A stretch of DNA of 64,000 nt from Paenibacillus alba (GCF_013204855.1 NZ_JABMKZ010000023.1:60020-124019); one strand, 5' to 3'; shown: positions 8,733-17,820, counted from the first letter of the stretch. Notes: a model not told the origin generated them from the sequence alone. Program-made: numbers and translations.

Positions 8733-9833
8733 ATGGCGAATCCCTATGTGGGTATTTTAGTCAACGATTCCTTATACGCAGGCATTCCCCTAGGGAACAC
8801 ACAGTATGAAGCTATTCAATTCTATGAGGAGGCTGGCAAGCAGTATGAAGTAACCCCTTGTTTCTTTCGCATCCAGGATGTTCACATCGATACCATGAAG
8901 GTGCATGCTTACGTTCGTGAAGAGCTTCGCTACGAGCAGATGTGGCTGGAGCTTCCCAAGGTTATTCATAATCGAGCTGTTTATTTAGATCAAGCCTCCT
9001 ATCAAACATTGGAAACATGGATACAGCAAGGCGTCATCTTGTTTAACAGATGGAATCGCTACAGCAAACTTCGCATTCATGAGGTGCTGCTGAAAAATGA
9101 TACAATCCGGCCTCATCTCCCCGGTACCTATCCAGCAACCCTGAAAAACATGAAAATTATGATGTCAGCCTACGATTCTCTCATTATTAAACCTACCAAT
9201 TCCAGTATCGGCCGCGGTGTTATGAAAATGGATCGCCAGCTCCGGAGCTGGCAGCTTATTTACCCAGTCAGCATGAAGCTCAGCAACAAAATCTATCGGA
9301 CGGTCCGATTCCGTCAGTACCTCCCTCTAACCTTGCGGCGTAAAATTCAAAGCCGTACCTACATGATTCAGCAGCGCCTGCCGCTGGCAACCTTCGATGG
9401 TCGCCCTTTCGATCTCCGCATTTCCGCTCAGCGCGGCGCAACCGGAGAATGGGGCATAACCGGCATTGTCGCCAAGGTGGCCTCTCCCAAACTCTTCCTC
9501 ACCAATGTAGCCCAAGGCGGCGAAGTTCGCTCGTTGCCCGATATTTTGACGGCTGAATATGCCCACCTCAACCATGAGCAGGTGCTGCGGCAAATTACCG
9601 ATTTCTCATTGCTCGTCGCACAGCACTTAAGTACCGAACTCCCCTATTTAGCCGATATCGGGCTTGACGTGGGGATCACCACAGATGGCTTTCCTCTGTT
9701 TATTGAATGCAACGGCAAAGATCAACGCTACAGCTTCCTCGAAGCCGAGATGCAGGACATCTGGAAGGCTACCTATTTCAACCCGATTGCCTACGCCAAA
9801 TTTCTGCTGAGCGGATGTACGCCCCCGTTGTAA
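8733..9833 (+). CDS. YheC/YheD-family ATP-grasp protein (spore coat-associated type)
   Basis: The 366-residue protein begins at ATG 8733, 6 bases after AAGGAGGG. It matches the YheC/YheD family of Bacillales, described as endospore coat-associated proteins with an ATP-grasp fold. Family-type segments are VIHNRAVYLDQ, ILFNRWNRYSKLRIHEVL, LIIKPTNSSIGRGVMKMDR (ATP-binding lysine and glycine-rich loop), PFDLRISAQR, and the metal-binding end LFIECNGKDQRY. ATP-grasp enzymes join a carboxylate to an amine or thiol; the substrate here is unknown. It is divergent from the giant repeat gene, so a role in modifying or attaching spore-surface protein is plausible but inferred. It ends at a terminator shared with nagZ. 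Confidence 0.85.
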   Translation: MANPYVGILVNDSLYAGIPLGNTQYEAIQFYEEAGKQYEVTPCFFRIQDVHIDTMKVHAYVREELRYEQMWLELPKVIHNRAVYLDQASYQTLETWIQQGVILFNRWNRYSKLRIHEVLLKNDTIRPHLPGTYPATLKNMKIMMSAYDSLIIKPTNSSIGRGVMKMDRQLRSWQLIYPVSMKLSNKIYRTVRFRQYLPLTLRRKIQSRTYMIQQRLPLATFDGRPFDLRISAQRGATGEWGITGIVAKVASPKLFLTNVAQGGEVRSLPDILTAEYAHLNHEQVLRQITDFSLLVAQHLSTELPYLADIGLDVGITTDGFPLFIECNGKDQRYSFLEAEMQDIWKATYFNPIAYAKFLLSGCTPPL

Positions 9834-9854
9834 TGGCTCAATAAGCCCTTTCGC

Positions 9855-9903
9855 AAAAAAACACCGTGCCCTGTGCTTGTTAGCACACTGACACGGTGTT
9901 TGT
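9855..9903. terminator. Bidirectional terminator
   Basis: AAACACCGTG (around 9859-9868) pairs with CACGGTGTTT (around 9892-9901), with A and T runs on either side. It lies between the convergent ATP-grasp and nagZ genes and can serve both. Confidence 0.85.
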
Positions 9904-11192
9904 TATTTGCTTGTTTGACTGCCAAGCACTTCTTTGACCTCGGCATTGAGCTTCTTCACATCGGGCACTTTGACCGCTTCGTCATTCAACTCATATTTTT
10001 GTTTCAGCTTCATGACCTGGCTTACGCTTTGATCAATCGTTTCCTGCGGTATTCGGCCTGACTTAACAGCTTCAACCAGCGCGGTAATGACGGCAATTAC
10101 ATTCTCATGTTCATGACCGACCATCACGATATTCGATCCGGCAAGAACAGCTTTCACGGCGGCTTCGCCAAGACCATAATTCGTGGTGATAGCCCCCATT
10201 GTCATATCATCGGTCATAATAAGCCCTTGAAAGCCCATTTCCTTCCGCAATAAATCGGTCATAATCGTCCGGGACATCGAAGCTGGATTGTTGGCGTCAA
10301 TTTTGGGCAGCAAGATATGTGCAACCATTACGGCATCTGCTTGGTGCTTAATAGCTTCAGCAAACGGCACCAGCTCCAGCTTGCGCAGACGGGCAAGATC
10401 GTTCTGCACAATCGGCAGACCGATATGCGAATCCACGGATGTATCTCCATGACCGGGGAAATGCTTGACAACAGGGACCACCTTCTGATTCTGCAAGCCG
10501 TTCATGACCTGAATACCTTGAGAACTTACTGTGGCGGCATCAGCGCCAAAAGAACGATCCCCAATAACGGGATTTTTGGGATTGCTATTCACATCAAGAT
10601 CCGGGGCGAAATCCATATTCAGACCATACGCATTCAATTCTTTCCCCAGCAAATGACCGATATTATAGGCTAGTTGTGTGCTGCCCTTCTTCCCGATCTC
10701 CTGACTTGTCGGTGTTTTCAGCAGTTCATCCGGCAACCTCGTCACTCTGCCGCCTTCTTCGTCAGCACCGATCCAGAGGGGCAGCTTATTGATGGAATTG
10801 CTCTTTTTCAAGCCATTCACCAATTCAACGAGCTGATTTGTATTTTGCACATTAGGTTTATATAAAATAATACCCCCTACATGCCGATCTATAAGCAGCT
10901 CTCGTGTGGCGGCATTCACACTGTAGCCGTCAATCCCGGCAATAATCATCTGCCCGATCTTCTCTTCCAGAGACATCGTCTTGATTAGACTGGCAGTCGT
11001 CGGTGCTGGCGTGGAGACAGGCTTCACAGTGGGTGCTGGCGTAACAGCAGCTGTTGGTGAAGCACTTGCCGTCACCGTCGGTATCGCCGTAGCTGGCGGC
11101 TCTGAGCGGTGAGAAGCACACCCCGTCATGACAAGGGAAAGAGCGGCGAAAACCATCATGCTTCCAACGGTCATTTGCATATTTTGCTTCAT
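9903..11192 (-). CDS. nagZ: beta-N-acetylhexosaminidase NagZ (GH3), lipoprotein
   Basis: A family-3 glycoside hydrolase that releases N-acetylglucosamine from muropeptides; in Gram-positives it acts outside the cell. I chose ATG 11192 (429 residues) because the protein then begins with a clean lipoprotein signal (MKQNMQMTVGSMMVFAAL, lipobox LVMTGC). An open frame to a TTG at 11261 would bury the signal. A Thr/Pro/Ala-rich linker (about residues 30-65) leads into the barrel. Catalytic features are KHFPGHGDTSVDSHIGLP (His/Asp dyad) and the nucleophile Asp in IMTDDMTMGAI. The upstream gene for a small membrane protein is 72 bases away on the same strand and may be co-transcribed. Confidence 0.92.
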   Translation of the reverse strand: MKQNMQMTVGSMMVFAALSLVMTGCASHRSEPPATAIPTVTASASPTAAVTPAPTVKPVSTPAPTTASLIKTMSLEEKIGQMIIAGIDGYSVNAATRELLIDRHVGGIILYKPNVQNTNQLVELVNGLKKSNSINKLPLWIGADEEGGRVTRLPDELLKTPTSQEIGKKGSTQLAYNIGHLLGKELNAYGLNMDFAPDLDVNSNPKNPVIGDRSFGADAATVSSQGIQVMNGLQNQKVVPVVKHFPGHGDTSVDSHIGLPIVQNDLARLRKLELVPFAEAIKHQADAVMVAHILLPKIDANNPASMSRTIMTDLLRKEMGFQGLIMTDDMTMGAITTNYGLGEAAVKAVLAGSNIVMVGHEHENVIAVITALVEAVKSGRIPQETIDQSVSQVMKLKQKYELNDEAVKVPDVKKLNAEVKEVLGSQTSK

Positions 11193-11264
11193 ATTTAAGA
11201 TCGCCTGCCTTCGTTTATCATACCTACCTCTTTGACGAAACTCTGCTTCATTTGGTTGCAACGA

Positions 11265-11564
11265 TTAATCCTCGCTTCTTAGCTCCAGAAGCATCCATTT
11301 CAACAGGATATAAATACCATAATACCCCAAGTAACCGCCTGTAATCAGAAAATAGTTGTTTGCGAAAACAGCATGAATATTCGTCATAAATACGGTCTCA
11401 TCTCTAATAATCTCATACACAGCCAGCGCAGAGATAATAGCAAATACATAAGCGCAGCCAACCGCCAGTGCATGGAAGATGACGCGCATAGAAGCAAATA
11501 GCCAGGCCATGATGAGCATGCATGGCGGTACTAACAGGATCAACAACGTAATCACAATGGACAT
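11265..11564 (-). CDS. Small multi-pass membrane protein of unknown function
   Basis: I do not recognise this gene. With the start at ATG 11564 (GAGGTG 9 bases before it) it codes for 99 residues. It has three hydrophobic segments: MSIVITLLILLVPPCMLIMA, a second through VIFHALAVGCAYVFAIISAL, and a C-terminal one around YFLITGGYLGYYGIYILLKW. The frame is open upstream to 11696, but the added 44 residues look non-coding. It precedes nagZ on the same strand. Confidence 0.6.
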   Translation of the reverse strand: MSIVITLLILLVPPCMLIMAWLFASMRVIFHALAVGCAYVFAIISALAVYEIIRDETVFMTNIHAVFANNYFLITGGYLGYYGIYILLKWMLLELRSED

Positions 11565-11870
11565 TTCACATTTCACCTCACTATCATCATTGACGATTTC
11601 CGCACCGGAAATACTAATGACAGCCCATTCCCCTTTCTCTGAACCTTGCAGCCCGCCATACCTGCGGGGGATTATAAGCTCAACTAGCCTTTCCACTTGG
11701 AAAACAGCCGCTAGGCTGTTTTTTCTTGCGCTTACCTCCTCCTACCTTCCCTATTCGACAATTGATTCTTTTACCTTTCTGTGGCAAGATTAGCGAAGAA
11801 CGAATTATAGGGATCTTTCATCCGAACATGAAGATCGCCTAACCACGAATTGAACAGGAGTAATTGATCT
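11565..11870. other. Intergenic region with a hairpin, upstream of psd
   Basis: About 300 bases between the divergent small membrane protein gene and psd. AAAACAGCC/GGCTGTTTT (11701-11722) forms a perfect hairpin followed by TTTTTTC on the plus strand. It looks like a plus-strand terminator although no plus gene is seen upstream of it. Promoters for both flanking genes should be here; I could not fix them. Confidence 0.5.
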
Positions 11871-12662
11871 ATGTCTAAACCGTTTTTTCGATTGCTGACG
11901 GAGCTGTCCTCACGCAAATGGGTGTCTCAATTGACAGGGGCATTTGCCAGATCCAAAGCAAGCCGGATGTTCATTTCTCGATTTGCCCAAACGTACGGCA
12001 TACGTATCGAAGATGCTGAAAAGCATGTCAAGGAGTACAGGTCCTTGAATGACTTTTTCACGCGCAGATTGAAGCCCGGTCTACGTCCGATTCACGAAGA
12101 TCTGACTCGTGTCGTCAGTCCCGTTGACGCCATGATTACAGGAATTGGCGATATTAAGGAAGGCCTGATCGTCAATGTCAAAGGTCAGGATTACACCATT
12201 GAAGAACTGCTTAATCGTTCACCGCGCACGGTCAACTATAAGAATGGCTTTTACTTCGTGCTGTACCTCAGCCCAACCGACTATCACCGCATTCATTCGC
12301 CGATTACTGGCGATATTCTTGAGAAAGAACATGTGCTTGGCAAGGTTTATCCTGTCAATGAATTCGGACTTCGTCATATGAAGCGCGTGCTCAGCCGCAA
12401 TGAGCGACTGATTACTTTTATCCAGCATGAAGCGGGTGAAGTGGCTGTTGTCAAAGTAGGCGCACTCAATGTAAGCTCCATCCAATACGTTAAGCCTCTG
12501 CCTAAGACACTTGAACGTGGTCAAGAACTGGCGTATTTCGAATTTGGTTCAACGGTCGTGCTTCTCTTTGAAGATGATATGTTCGAACCGCGAGCCGATC
12601 TGATGCTTGGCTCCAAAGTGAAAATGGGAGAAGACCTCGGACGTTTCCTAGATAAAAAGTAA
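11871..12662 (+). CDS. psd: Phosphatidylserine decarboxylase
   Basis: A membrane-associated enzyme that converts phosphatidylserine to phosphatidylethanolamine. The 263-residue form is normal for Firmicutes. Seen: the N-terminal family segment YRSLNDFFTRRLKPGLRPI, VSPVDAMI with the catalytic Asp, YHRIHSPITG with a conserved His, and the self-cleavage site FGST within EFGSTVVLLFEDD. Gly-Ser cleavage there should give a short alpha chain with a pyruvoyl group. The usual motif is LGST; Phe replaces Leu, which is a tolerated change in this group as far as I know. A plus-strand MFS gene follows after 30 bases. Confidence 0.93.
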   Translation: MSKPFFRLLTELSSRKWVSQLTGAFARSKASRMFISRFAQTYGIRIEDAEKHVKEYRSLNDFFTRRLKPGLRPIHEDLTRVVSPVDAMITGIGDIKEGLIVNVKGQDYTIEELLNRSPRTVNYKNGFYFVLYLSPTDYHRIHSPITGDILEKEHVLGKVYPVNEFGLRHMKRVLSRNERLITFIQHEAGEVAVVKVGALNVSSIQYVKPLPKTLERGQELAYFEFGSTVVLLFEDDMFEPRADLMLGSKVKMGEDLGRFLDKK

Positions 12663-12692
12663 AGGGAACTGTATTCGCGAGAGGAGAGAATC

Positions 12693-13952
12693 ATGGCTGC
12701 TATCAGCACATCATCTCCGGAACCAGGCTCCAAAAGCCTGCAGGGAGCCGGAGACATCAAACCTACGGTTTATCGCATTTTATTTGCAATCGGTCTTGTC
12801 CACTTGCTGAATGATTCCATTCAATCCGTTATACCTGCGATTTTTCCTATCCTGAAAAGTGAGATGGGCTTGAGCTACACCCAAGTAGGCTGGGTACAAT
12901 TCGCCATCAACTTCACGGCTTCCATTATGCAGCCTGTCGTTGGCTTGTATACGGATCGCAAGCCGTCGCCCTACATGCTGCCAATCGGTATGACATCTAC
13001 GCTCATCGGGATGCTGTTGCTCGCTTTCGCCCATTCCTACTGGGTCGTTTTACTGTCAGTGTGCTTCGTAGGCTTGGGTTCGGCTGCTTTCCATCCTGAA
13101 GGCTCCCGTGTCTCCCATATGGCTGCTGGCGGACGCAAGGGCTTGGCTCAATCGATTTTCCAAGTTGGCGGCAATGCCGGCCAATCCTTAGCCCCCATCA
13201 TGACCAAATGGATCTTTATCCCGCTTGGACTTTTTGGCTCCATCTGGTTTACGGGCGTAGCGGCCATTGCCATTGCGGTACAATTATACATAGCTCGCTG
13301 GTACAAAGGCATCCTGATTTCAACACCGGTCAAAGCCAAAACGATCGTTAAACGAACTGTGAATCCTCAGCAGCGCAAGCGCGTCATGTTCGCCATCTGC
13401 CTCCTGATCTTTCTCGTATTTATTCGTTCGTGGTACGGCGCTGCAATGAGCGGATTCTTCGCTTTTTTCTTGCAGGATTCCTATGGCATTACCATTGACC
13501 GGGCGCAGGACTTCATCTTCCTATTCCTTGCTGCGGGAGCAGTCGGGACGTTCTTTGGCGGTCCGATTGCCGACCGTTTCGGCAAACGCAATGTTATTTT
13601 CTTTTCAATGCTTGGCTCGGCGCCGTTTGCCCTGCTTTTACCGCATGTGTCCATCACTTGGGCGTATGTGTTGCTTGTCGTCACCGGCATGATTCTTTTA
13701 TCCAGCTTCTCGGTAACGGTCGTTTATGCACAAATGCTGTTCCCCGGGAAAGTCGGGACCGTCTCCGGCCTTATAACCGGTTTAGCCTTCGGACTCGGAG
13801 GCATCGGAAGTGTCGTTCTCGGAAATCTATGCGATGCCATAGGTACGGCCCGCGTTATGGAATTATGTGCGTTTCTGCCGCTTTTCGGACTACTGACCTT
13901 CCTTCTGCCTTCAGACCGCAAACTCAAAGAATGGACAGAAGAACAAGCATAA
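12693..13952 (+). CDS. MFS exporter, fosmidomycin-resistance (Fsr) type
   Basis: A 419-residue protein with about 12 membrane spans in the major facilitator pattern. It has the Fsr-type N-terminal LVHLLNDSIQSVIPAIFPIL, the loop HPEGSRVSHMAAGGRKGLAQ and GGNAGQSLAPI after the fourth span, and a second-half motif GGPIADRFGKRN. Relatives export fosmidomycin or other small molecules; the real substrate is unknown. Start ATG 12693 follows GAGAGGAG. It lies 30 bases after psd and probably shares its transcript, ending at the terminator that begins right after the stop. Confidence 0.85.
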   Translation: MAAISTSSPEPGSKSLQGAGDIKPTVYRILFAIGLVHLLNDSIQSVIPAIFPILKSEMGLSYTQVGWVQFAINFTASIMQPVVGLYTDRKPSPYMLPIGMTSTLIGMLLLAFAHSYWVVLLSVCFVGLGSAAFHPEGSRVSHMAAGGRKGLAQSIFQVGGNAGQSLAPIMTKWIFIPLGLFGSIWFTGVAAIAIAVQLYIARWYKGILISTPVKAKTIVKRTVNPQQRKRVMFAICLLIFLVFIRSWYGAAMSGFFAFFLQDSYGITIDRAQDFIFLFLAAGAVGTFFGGPIADRFGKRNVIFFSMLGSAPFALLLPHVSITWAYVLLVVTGMILLSSFSVTVVYAQMLFPGKVGTVSGLITGLAFGLGGIGSVVLGNLCDAIGTARVMELCAFLPLFGLLTFLLPSDRKLKEWTEEQA

Positions 13953-13953
13953 C

Positions 13954-14006
13954 AAAAAACCTTGTCAAGCCCGCTGATCATATCATCCGGTTGGCAAGGT
14001 TTTTTG
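13954..14006. terminator. Bidirectional terminator
   Basis: AAAAACCTTGTCAA pairs with TTGGCAAGGTTTTT (one G-U) around a 22-base loop between the convergent MFS and malic enzyme genes. Confidence 0.85.
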
Positions 14007-14018
14007 ACATTCAAACCA

Positions 14019-15446
14019 TTATTCTTCCGTATCGCGCTGCTTCCGGCGGCGGGCTACACCTGACTCGTAGGCAGCCTCCATGACAGCTTCGCGTACTTTC
14101 TCTACGACAGCATGATTGAATACGCTGGGAATAATGTAGTATTCATTAAGCTCGTCCTCACTTACAACAGAAGCGATCGCTTTGGCCGCGGCCAGCTTCA
14201 TCTCCTGGGTAATGCGCGAAGCCCGGCAATCCAGTACACCGCGGAAAATGCCCGGGAAGCACAGCACATTATTAATCTGATTCGGGTAATCCGAGCGGCC
14301 TGTTGCCATAACACGCACATACGGCTCCGCTTCTTCCGGCGTAATCTCCGGCGTTGGGTTGGCCATCGCGAACACGATAGGATCAGCAGCCATCTGCTTC
14401 ACATCATTTGCTTTGAGAACGCCTGGTCCCGATAGACCGATGAAAATATCAGCGCCTACAATGACATCGGATAACGCGCCTTTTTGTAAAGTGGGATTCG
14501 TATTCTCCGAGTACCACGTCCAAGCTGAGTTGGAATAAGTTTCGCCGCGCACAATTGCGCCTTGCCGATCAACACCAATCACATTGGTCACACCAGCAGC
14601 TAGCAACATCTTCGTACAAGCAATACCCGCAGCACCGATGCCCGTAATGACAACTTTGCAATCTTCAAGCGACTTGCCGACCAGCTTGACCGCATTGAGC
14701 AGACCCGCCAGAATGACAACGGCCGTGCCATGCTGATCATCGTGGAAAACCGGAATATCAAGCTCATTAATTAATCTTTCTTCAATTTCAAAACAACGCG
14801 GAGACGAAATATCTTCCAGGTTGATTCCCCCGAAAGCTGGAGCAATCGCTTTAACCGTACGGATAATTTCCTCCGTATCCTGTGTGTCCAAACAGATCGG
14901 GAAAGCGTCAACGCCAGCCATCTGCTTGAAGAGCATCGCTTTCCCTTCCATAACTGGCATCGCCGCTCCCGGGCCAATATTGCCAAGACCCAGAACAGCA
15001 GTACCATCGGAGACGACAGCAACGGTATTTCTTTTGATTGTCAACGAATGCGCTTTCGAAGGATCTTCATGAATTGCCATACATACTCTGGCAACCCCAG
15101 GTGTATATACACGGGACAGGTCGTCCCGATTTTTAATCGGCATTTTGGGTGTCACTTCGATTTTGCCGCCCAAATGCATAAGGAAGGTCTGATCTGAAAC
15201 GTTAATTAACCGAACGCCGGGAATCTCATTCAATGCACTGACAATGGACTCGGTATGCTCCGGGTCGCTCACTTTTACTGTAATATCACGCGTTGTCGTT
15301 GTTTTACTGGCTCTTGTTACGTCAATCGCAACAATATCGCCGCCAGCATCTCCGATTGCCGTAGCAATCTTGCCGAAGGTAACCAGTTCTTTATGTATTT
15401 CCAATCGCACGATAACACTGGTGCCTCCACCATTTAATCCAGCCAT
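14019..15446 (-). CDS. NAD(P)-dependent malic enzyme with N-terminal ACT domain
   Basis: It oxidatively decarboxylates malate to pyruvate. I prefer ATG 15446 (475 residues), 10 bases after GTAGGAG; a GTG four codons upstream overlaps that site. Residues 1-80 form an ACT regulatory domain (VIVRLEIHKELVTFGKIATA). The malic enzyme part follows with DLSRVYTPGVARVC, the substrate segment KGKAMLFKQMAGVDAFPICL, FHDDQHGTAVV carrying the metal-binding Asp residues, and the nucleotide site VITGIGAAGIA. The layout resembles Bacillus YtsJ-type enzymes. Amino-acid control through the ACT domain is inferred. The C-terminus is basic (ARRRKQRD). Confidence 0.92.
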   Translation of the reverse strand: MAGLNGGGTSVIVRLEIHKELVTFGKIATAIGDAGGDIVAIDVTRASKTTTTRDITVKVSDPEHTESIVSALNEIPGVRLINVSDQTFLMHLGGKIEVTPKMPIKNRDDLSRVYTPGVARVCMAIHEDPSKAHSLTIKRNTVAVVSDGTAVLGLGNIGPGAAMPVMEGKAMLFKQMAGVDAFPICLDTQDTEEIIRTVKAIAPAFGGINLEDISSPRCFEIEERLINELDIPVFHDDQHGTAVVILAGLLNAVKLVGKSLEDCKVVITGIGAAGIACTKMLLAAGVTNVIGVDRQGAIVRGETYSNSAWTWYSENTNPTLQKGALSDVIVGADIFIGLSGPGVLKANDVKQMAADPIVFAMANPTPEITPEEAEPYVRVMATGRSDYPNQINNVLCFPGIFRGVLDCRASRITQEMKLAAAKAIASVVSEDELNEYYIIPSVFNHAVVEKVREAVMEAAYESGVARRRKQRDTEE

Positions 15447-15535
15447 ACCAAGGATCACTCCTACGAAAAATAATTAATTGACCACATGTTAGATCATAGC
15501 ACAATATAGCGGTCCTGCCAAAATCATTTTAGTCA

Positions 15536-17020
15536 CTAGCGCATTTGAAGCGATGCGAGCTGAAGTCGATCTACGCCAGCACGTATCTCTTCTTCCGTCA
15601 GATGGGCATAACCGAAGCAAGCTCCGGCCTGCTCAGGGAGAAGACCATAGGAGCCGGCGTCGCTCCATCTGACGCCTAAGCTTCGGCATTCGGCTGCATA
15701 TCTCGAATAGCTGGCGGCATCGCCACGCCACCAGCCGAATAGATGCAGCCCCGCATCGCAGTCCACCCAATCAAAGAGGGTGGACAAATGTTCCTGCAGC
15801 AGCGATTGCAGGAGATGGAACTTGCCCGCATAGATCCGCCGCATCCGACGCAGGTGGCGCTCGTAGCCGCCACTCGCCATGAAAGCGGCGAGCGAGCGTT
15901 GTTCGAGCAGCCCCGAAGGATGCGGCTCGTACAGCCGCTTCGCGGCTACAAAGGCGCCGAGCAGCGCCTCCGGCAGCACGACATAGCCGATGCGCAGGTC
16001 CAGCAGCATCGTCTTGGAGAAAGTGCCGATGTACACCACTCGGCCCTCTTGGTCCAGCACCTTGAGCGGCTCAATCGGCCGCCCGCGGTGCCTGAACTCG
16101 CTGTCATAATCGTCTTCGACGATGACAGCGCCCTGCTCCGCCGCCCAGCGCAGCAGCTGCTGGCGGCGCTCCAGGCCCAGCACCGCCCCCGTAGGGAATT
16201 GGCGGCTGGGGGTCACGAACAGCAGCCGCGCCTTCCACGGCTGCGGGACCAGCCCTTGCCCATCCACCGCCGCGTGGATGGGCAGCCCGCCCACCGCGCG
16301 CACAGCGCGGGCGGCGCCTTGATAGCCAGGGCGCTCCACAATGACCGGATCGCCTTCGTTCACAAGCACCTGGGTCAGCAGCGCAATCGCTTGCATCGAC
16401 CCATTGACGATGACGATGCGCTCGGGAGGCGCATCGATGCCCCGCATTCGCCTTAGGTGCTGTGCGATCGCTTCGCGAAGCGCATAATGCCCCTCGGCGA
16501 CGTGGGCTTCCTCCTGCGGCGACTCCGTCATGCGCCGCACCTGCTCGTACATCCCGCGATTCCATAACTCTCGCGGGAACTCATCCATGTGCGGATGTCC
16601 TACCGCAAACGAAATGACGGGCTGCCCACTCGCTTGCCCTTGATTTCCCTCGGTCTTTGGCACCCGGTCGTCTTCTTGAACACGCCTCGCCCAGTCCGAT
16701 AACCGGATGGACTTCTCTTCGTGCCCTTCCTTCTTCCGCGGACCGCCGCCGGCATAGACAACATAAGTTCCTCTTCCTACATCGGCCTTCAAATACCCTT
16801 CTGCAATCAGCATATCATAGACTTGATTCACCGTCCCTCGCGACAACCCATACAAAGCAGCCAATTCGCGGCTTGACGGCAGCTTTGTATGCAGCGCTAA
16901 TCGACTCTCCAGAATCTCATCATGCAGCGCATGATACAACGCGGCATACTTGCTCGCATATTGGATTCGATAGGAATGGTAGGGCAGATGAAAATCCAAA
17001 CGTACTCCCCCTTGCGTCAT
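15536..17020 (-). CDS. MocR-type transcription regulator (GntR helix-turn-helix plus aminotransferase fold)
   Basis: A 494-residue protein starting at ATG 17020 with GGAG 6 bases before it. Residues about 15-85 are a GntR winged helix (LPSSRELAALYGLSRGTVNQ, EGYLKADVGRGTYVV). A linker follows, and from about residue 130 there is a class-I aminotransferase fold with the PLP lysine in YIGTFSKTMLLDLRIGYV and the pocket segment VIVEDDYDSEFR. Members such as PdxR and GabR use PLP as an effector. No pdx or gab genes are beside it, so the target is unknown. GC content looks higher in the middle of this gene than in its neighbours. The upstream side is the repeat block at 17.0-17.8 kb. Confidence 0.9.
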   Translation of the reverse strand: MTQGGVRLDFHLPYHSYRIQYASKYAALYHALHDEILESRLALHTKLPSSRELAALYGLSRGTVNQVYDMLIAEGYLKADVGRGTYVVYAGGGPRKKEGHEEKSIRLSDWARRVQEDDRVPKTEGNQGQASGQPVISFAVGHPHMDEFPRELWNRGMYEQVRRMTESPQEEAHVAEGHYALREAIAQHLRRMRGIDAPPERIVIVNGSMQAIALLTQVLVNEGDPVIVERPGYQGAARAVRAVGGLPIHAAVDGQGLVPQPWKARLLFVTPSRQFPTGAVLGLERRQQLLRWAAEQGAVIVEDDYDSEFRHRGRPIEPLKVLDQEGRVVYIGTFSKTMLLDLRIGYVVLPEALLGAFVAAKRLYEPHPSGLLEQRSLAAFMASGGYERHLRRMRRIYAGKFHLLQSLLQEHLSTLFDWVDCDAGLHLFGWWRGDAASYSRYAAECRSLGVRWSDAGSYGLLPEQAGACFGYAHLTEEEIRAGVDRLQLASLQMR

Positions 17021-17028
17021 TATTTACT

Positions 17029-17307
17029 CCAAATGGAACTATGATCCGCTATATAGCCGAAAACGGCCTAATCTCACTCCAATGGGAACTACGATCCTCT
17101 ATTCCACCATTTCCCACTCAAAACCAGCCATTTCCGCCCTAATAGCGGACCTCAGTTCCTTTTCATGCTACTTTTACCCCGTTCTCCACCATTTAGCGGA
17201 ACACAGTTCCTTTTCGTCATACTAGTCACAGTTTCGCAATCCGTTCAGCTTGGTCATGTCATCCACCACTCACTCTGACATTTCCGCATTCGGCTCAGCT
17301 TGGTCTT
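17029..17307. repeat. Intergenic repeat, copy A
   Basis: Begins CCAAATGGAACTATGATCC and ends CGGCTCAGCTTGG. It contains two GGAACTA-type motifs (at about 17034 and 17086) and an approx. 105-base 3' unit running from CACAGTTCC to CTCAGCTTGG. It is repeated at 17388-17661 with a few substitutions. Confidence 0.9.
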
Positions 17308-17357
17308 GGTCCGGTCTGGTCCGGTCTGGTCTGGTCTGGTCTGGTCTGGTCTTGGTC
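17301..17357. repeat. GGTCT pentanucleotide tract
   Basis: About ten units of GGTCT/GGTCC in a row separate repeat copies A and B. A slippage-prone simple repeat in non-coding DNA. Confidence 0.9.
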
Positions 17358-17387
17358 ATCCACCACTCCCACTGACATTTCATAGTC

Positions 17388-17661
17388 CCAAATGGAACTA
17401 TGATCCGCTATATAGCCGAAAACCGCCTAATCTCACTCCAATGGGAACTACGATCCTCTATTCCACCATTTCCCACTCAAAACCAGCCATTTCCGCCCTA
17501 ATAGCGGACCTCAGTTCCCTTTCATGCTACTTTTACCCCGTTCTCCACCATTTAGCGGACCACAGTTCCTTTTCACCATACTAGTCACAATTTCGCAATC
17601 CGCTCAGCTTGGTCATGTCATCCACCACTCACTCTGGCATATCCGCATTCGGCTCAGCTTG
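17388..17661. repeat. Intergenic repeat, copy B
   Basis: Near-identical to copy A, offset by about 359 bases. It keeps both GGAACTA motifs and the 3' unit with CATACTAGTCACA. Confidence 0.9.
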
Positions 17662-17820
17662 CTCGGACCACAGTTCCTTTTCGTCATACTAGTTACGGTT
17701 TCGCAATCCGCTCAGCTTGGTCATATCATCCACCACTCACTCTGACATTTCCGCAATCGGCTCAGCTTGGCCTGACCACAGTTCCTTTCTCCATACTAGT
17801 CACAGTTTCGCATTTGGCTC
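17662..17820. repeat. Two truncated further copies of the 3' repeat unit
   Basis: 17662-17770 repeats the 105-base unit (GACCACAGTTCC to CTCAGCTTGG). 17771-17820 repeats its first half (GACCACAGTTCC through CACAGTTTCGCA). Together with copies A and B this unit occurs four times. Confidence 0.85.

Noticed and set aside
15743..16565. Long frames in the MocR gene on both strands (237 and 153 residues)
   Set aside because: The MocR domains explain the region; the GC-rich part simply has few stop codons in other frames.
17300..17745. Open frames through the repeat block
   Set aside because: Composition follows the repeats and the GGTCT tract, with no ribosome site and no recognisable protein.
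17029..17820. CRISPR array
   Set aside because: Units are 105 and 270 bases long, without regular short spacers, and no cas genes are near.
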